7,461 nucleotides of DNA. It comes from Clostridia bacterium (GTDB taxonomy: Bacteria > Bacillota_E > RBS10-35 > JAJYVN01). The stretch covers positions 1 through 7,461 of the forward strand of contig DAHWHT010000026.1 of the NCBI GenBank assembly GCA_027335515.1. The letters run 5' to 3'. A program made the position numbers and the translations under genes. Below are positions 6,034 through 7,461 of the stretch, one piece after another (position 1 is the first letter of the stretch; every line of letters starts with the position of its first letter). Below the pieces are notes generated by a model. It ran no database searches. It saw nothing but the letters and a program-made list of their open reading frames with translations, and was not told the origin of the DNA.

Positions 6034-6384
6034 ATGCAGGAGCGGGCCGCCCGCCGTCTGCGCGTCTATACGGGGGAGCGTCAGCGTTGGCGCGCTCACG
6101 GCACGGCGCAGGAGGTGGTGCGGCGGGCCCGGGCCGCCGGGCTGGCGGGGGCCACAGTGGTGCGCGGGGTGGAGGGTTATGGTGCGCACAGCCAGGTGCA
6201 CTCGCTGCATCCGTTTTCCCTGTCCGCGGATCTGCCAGTGGTTGTGGAAATCGTGGATCTGCCGGAGCGCATCGACGCCTTTGTGCCGCAGGTTCTGGAG
6301 GTTGTCGAGCGCGGCATGGTGACCGTGGACGACGTGAGGGCGGTGTTCCTGCGCCGCGCCACCACCGCGCGCCGCCGTGGCTGA
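6034..6384 (+). CDS. DUF190 family protein (PII-like fold), second copy
   Basis: A second DUF190 (PF02641) protein, also 116 residues with this start. It has RLRVYTGERQRW (8-19), RARAAGLAGATVVRGVEGYG (31-50), the family's GAHSQVH segment (50-56), DLPVVVEIVDLPERI (66-80) and VVERGMVTVDDV (90-101). Compared with the first copy, the segment after the first strand is altered (RAHGTAQE replaces EGEPLAGQ), while residues 29-45 match it exactly. The ATG at 6034 follows AGAAGGGG (6016-6023) by ten bases. An in-frame GTG at 6025 is too close to that site. The basic C-terminus (TTARRRG) differs from the acidic end of copy one. It lies 119 bases downstream of the first copy, with a possible promoter between. 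The two may form hetero-oligomers or act on the two channel subunits, but this is conjecture. Confidence 0.87.
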   Translation: MQERAARRLRVYTGERQRWRAHGTAQEVVRRARAAGLAGATVVRGVEGYGAHSQVHSLHPFSLSADLPVVVEIVDLPERIDAFVPQVLEVVERGMVTVDDVRAVFLRRATTARRRG

Positions 6385-6467
6385 GGCTGCTTTGCGTTGA
6401 GCGAGAATCGGGTGGCCCATGGGCGGGGGCCAGGCGCGCCTGGGACCAGCCCTCGACTACCGTCGGC

Positions 6468-6617
6468 CAACGCCGGCGGCGCGTTGGAGCGGGCCCGCTG
6501 GCTCTTGGCGCGAATAAGGCAGACCGCGCCCGGGTGGCGATTCGGGCCGGTCGGACCCTGGAAGAGTTGGGCTGCGTCCGGTTCGAGGAACCGGTGCAGC
6601 ATTGCCACCTGGGGTAG
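6468..6617 (+). pseudogene. Remnant of a mandelate racemase/enolase-superfamily enzyme
   Basis: The frame at 6468-6617 reads a short piece of the barrel domain typical of the mandelate racemase/muconate-lactonizing branch of the enolase superfamily: RRVGAGPLALGANKAD, AIRAGRTLEELG, then FEEPVQHCHLG and a stop at 6615-6617. Family members normally have an Asp-Ala-Asn metal-binding motif and then LEELG..WFEEP. Here the first metal ligand Asp is Gly (LGAN) while the FEEP Glu remains. No start region and no third-ligand segment are seen before or after, so the fragment is dead. It ends 23 bases before the IS607-type recombinase, at a run of G residues, suggesting the gene was cut by the element. 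Bases 6385-6467 hold nothing I recognise. Confidence 0.5.
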
Positions 6618-6640
6618 CCGACTGCTGCTTTGCTGGGTCT

Positions 6641-7179
6641 ATGAAGCTGTCGGACCGGGCCCGCCGGGAAGGCATCGCCTACGTCACCGCTTGGCACTGG
6701 TGGAAACAGGGCCGTTTGCCCGTGCCGGCACACCAGACGCCCGCGGGGAGCATTCTGGTGGATCTGCCGTCTGAGGTGGCCACAGGACGGAGCGTCGTGT
6801 ACGCACGGGTTTCCTCCCACCACCAGCGGGCCGACTTGGAGCGGCAGGTCGCCCGGGTGACGGCATGGGCGACGGCGGGCGGACTTCCGGTGCATGGAGT
6901 GGTGACGGAGGTGGGCTCCGGACAAACGGCAATCGCCGCAAGTTACGGCTACGCTCGCCGATCGGCAGGTGTCCGCCAGCCTGGTCGAGCATCGGGACCG
7001 GATGGCGCGCTTTGGCGTCGAGTATCTCGAAGCGGCGCTGGGCCGGCGCATCGTGGTGGCGGAGCCGGGCGAGACCGGAATCGACGCGGTGCGGGACAGG
7101 CTCGAAGGTGCGGATTTCGTTTTGTGCGCGGTGGTACGGGCGGCGAGCGGGGCGGAAGCAGGCCGTGAGAGCGGCGTGA
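6641..7179 (+). pseudogene. tnpA: IS607-family serine recombinase TnpA, frameshifted
   Basis: Intact IS607 TnpA is a serine recombinase of about 200 residues with an N-terminal MerR-like helix-turn-helix. From the ATG at 6641 the first frame gives the DNA-binding part (MKLSDRARREGIAYVTAWHW, then GRLPVPAHQTPAGSILVDLP) and the catalytic start SVVYARVSS (51-59, nucleophile probably Ser58), ADLERQVARV and VVTEVGSG (to about 6922). The similarity then moves to the next frame (NGNRRKLRL, 6925-6951). It moves again at 6954 (LADRQVSASLVEHRDRMARF, then GVEYLEAALGRRIVV). A third change near 7110 gives ISFCARWYGRRAGRKQAVRAA and a TGA at 7177-7179. Pieces from all three frames together make one family-like protein of about 179 residues, so this is a decayed gene unless the sequence has several indel errors here. 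Neighbouring genes are intact, which favours real decay. Confidence 0.88.
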
Positions 7180-7320
7180 GGGGCAGCCGGGAGCGGCCGT
7201 GGCGGTCGGACAGGACCCGTAGGCGGGCCACGGGGAGGGAAGGCGATCATGATGGATCACCCCATTCGATAGGCAGCCGTGAGGGTGGAAAGCGCCGTGT
7301 CCTCATCGACGGAGTCCATC

Positions 7321-7452
7321 CGGGGCCACGATAGCGCTGAGAGACATGCGAACGCAATTGCCGGACCTCAAGAACGTGCAGCGGCAGGTCTGTTACGACG
7401 AACCATTCCAGTAAATGCGGCTGAAGCCGGAGGAGGGGTGAACGGCTGGTAA
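7321..7452 (+). pseudogene. Possible C-terminal remnant of TnpB (IS607/IS605-type)
   Basis: The frame 7321-7452 reads RGHDSAERHANAIAG, then RRTIPVNAAEAGGG and a stop. This recalls the end of TnpB proteins, where a zinc-finger CGH is followed by an ADxNAAxNI segment and often a PVNACGE-like tail. Here the Cys is Arg and spacing is off by about two residues. Position downstream of tnpA fits, but about 1 kb of tnpB would be missing. Bases 7180-7320 show a stop in this frame at 7270-7272 and nothing else I can name. The match is weak and rests on memory of the family pattern. Confidence 0.3.
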
Positions 7453-7461
7453 GATTCGATC

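Larger units (their letters stand above)
6612..7452 (+). mobile_element. Decayed IS607-family element (approximate limits)
   Basis: The interval holds a frame-broken IS607-type tnpA and, possibly, the C-terminal end of the usual partner tnpB, in the expected order. IS607 elements lack terminal inverted repeats and insert at GG dinucleotides, so limits cannot be read directly. The left limit is placed at the GGGG of 6611-6614, where the enolase-superfamily remnant stops. The right limit is only the end of the tnpB-like frame. Most of tnpB would be deleted. Confidence 0.45.

Noticed and set aside
5892..6617. 241-codon + strand open frame overlapping the second DUF190 gene
   Set aside because: Most of it is an out-of-frame reading of DUF190. 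Only its last part (from about 6468) has family-like sequence, which is reported as a remnant.
6386..6633. 10-base direct repeat GCTGCTTTGC at 6386-6395 and 6624-6633 flanking the enolase-superfamily remnant
   Set aside because: It is short enough to arise by chance, and IS607 elements do not make target duplications, so no mechanism links it.
6397..6774. 125-codon + strand open frame between the second DUF190 gene and tnpA
   Set aside because: It runs into the recombinase in the wrong frame, has Arg/Gly/Pro-rich composition and no ribosome site. The family-like signal in the same bases is in another frame.
5315..7231. 638-codon open frame on the minus strand across crcB2, both DUF190 genes and the IS607 remnant
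   Set aside because: It runs antisense to several clear families on the + strand and has low-complexity composition and no recognisable domain.
7346..7414. 22-codon reading frame starting ATG at 7346
   Set aside because: It has no ribosome site or family resemblance and overlaps the TnpB-like frame.

Overview
This is a GC-rich bacterial chromosomal segment in which every supported gene lies on the + strand. It uses GTG and TTG starts beside ATG, with G-rich Shine-Dalgarno sequences. The content (carB-pyrF, a class B penicillin-binding protein, a CrcB pair and IS607-type remnants) fits a high-GC, possibly thermophilic or Firmicutes-like bacterium. The sequence does not fix the lineage.

Positions 1-4509 are housekeeping. 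They hold the 3' part of carB (carbamoyl-phosphate synthase large subunit), pyrF (orotidine 5'-phosphate decarboxylase) after a 152-base spacer, and a PBP2-like transpeptidase starting 46 bases after pyrF. The first two belong to UMP synthesis. The third cross-links cell-wall peptidoglycan.

Positions 4535-6384 form a fluoride-resistance unit. A good sigma70-type promoter (TTGACC-17 bases-TAAGAT) overlaps a perfect 6+6 inverted repeat. It is followed by a clear fluoride (crcB-motif) riboswitch whose pseudoknot strand is shared with a strong intrinsic terminator, which is the layout of a fluoride-ON switch. Downstream are two tandem CrcB/Fluc fluoride-channel genes, probably subunits of a heterodimer, and then two tandem DUF190 (PII-like fold) genes. 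The second DUF190 gene follows a 119-base gap with its own possible promoter and structured leader. The two DUF190 copies share a 50-base stretch with 47 identical bases. The inferred logic is that fluoride binding to the nascent RNA blocks termination, the Fluc channel exports fluoride, and the DUF190 proteins may sense or modulate.

Positions 6385-7461 are decayed accessory DNA: a mandelate racemase/enolase-superfamily remnant, an IS607-family serine recombinase (tnpA) broken by three frame changes, and a possible C-terminal scrap of the partner tnpB. This looks like an inactivated, internally deleted IS607-type element next to a ruined gene.
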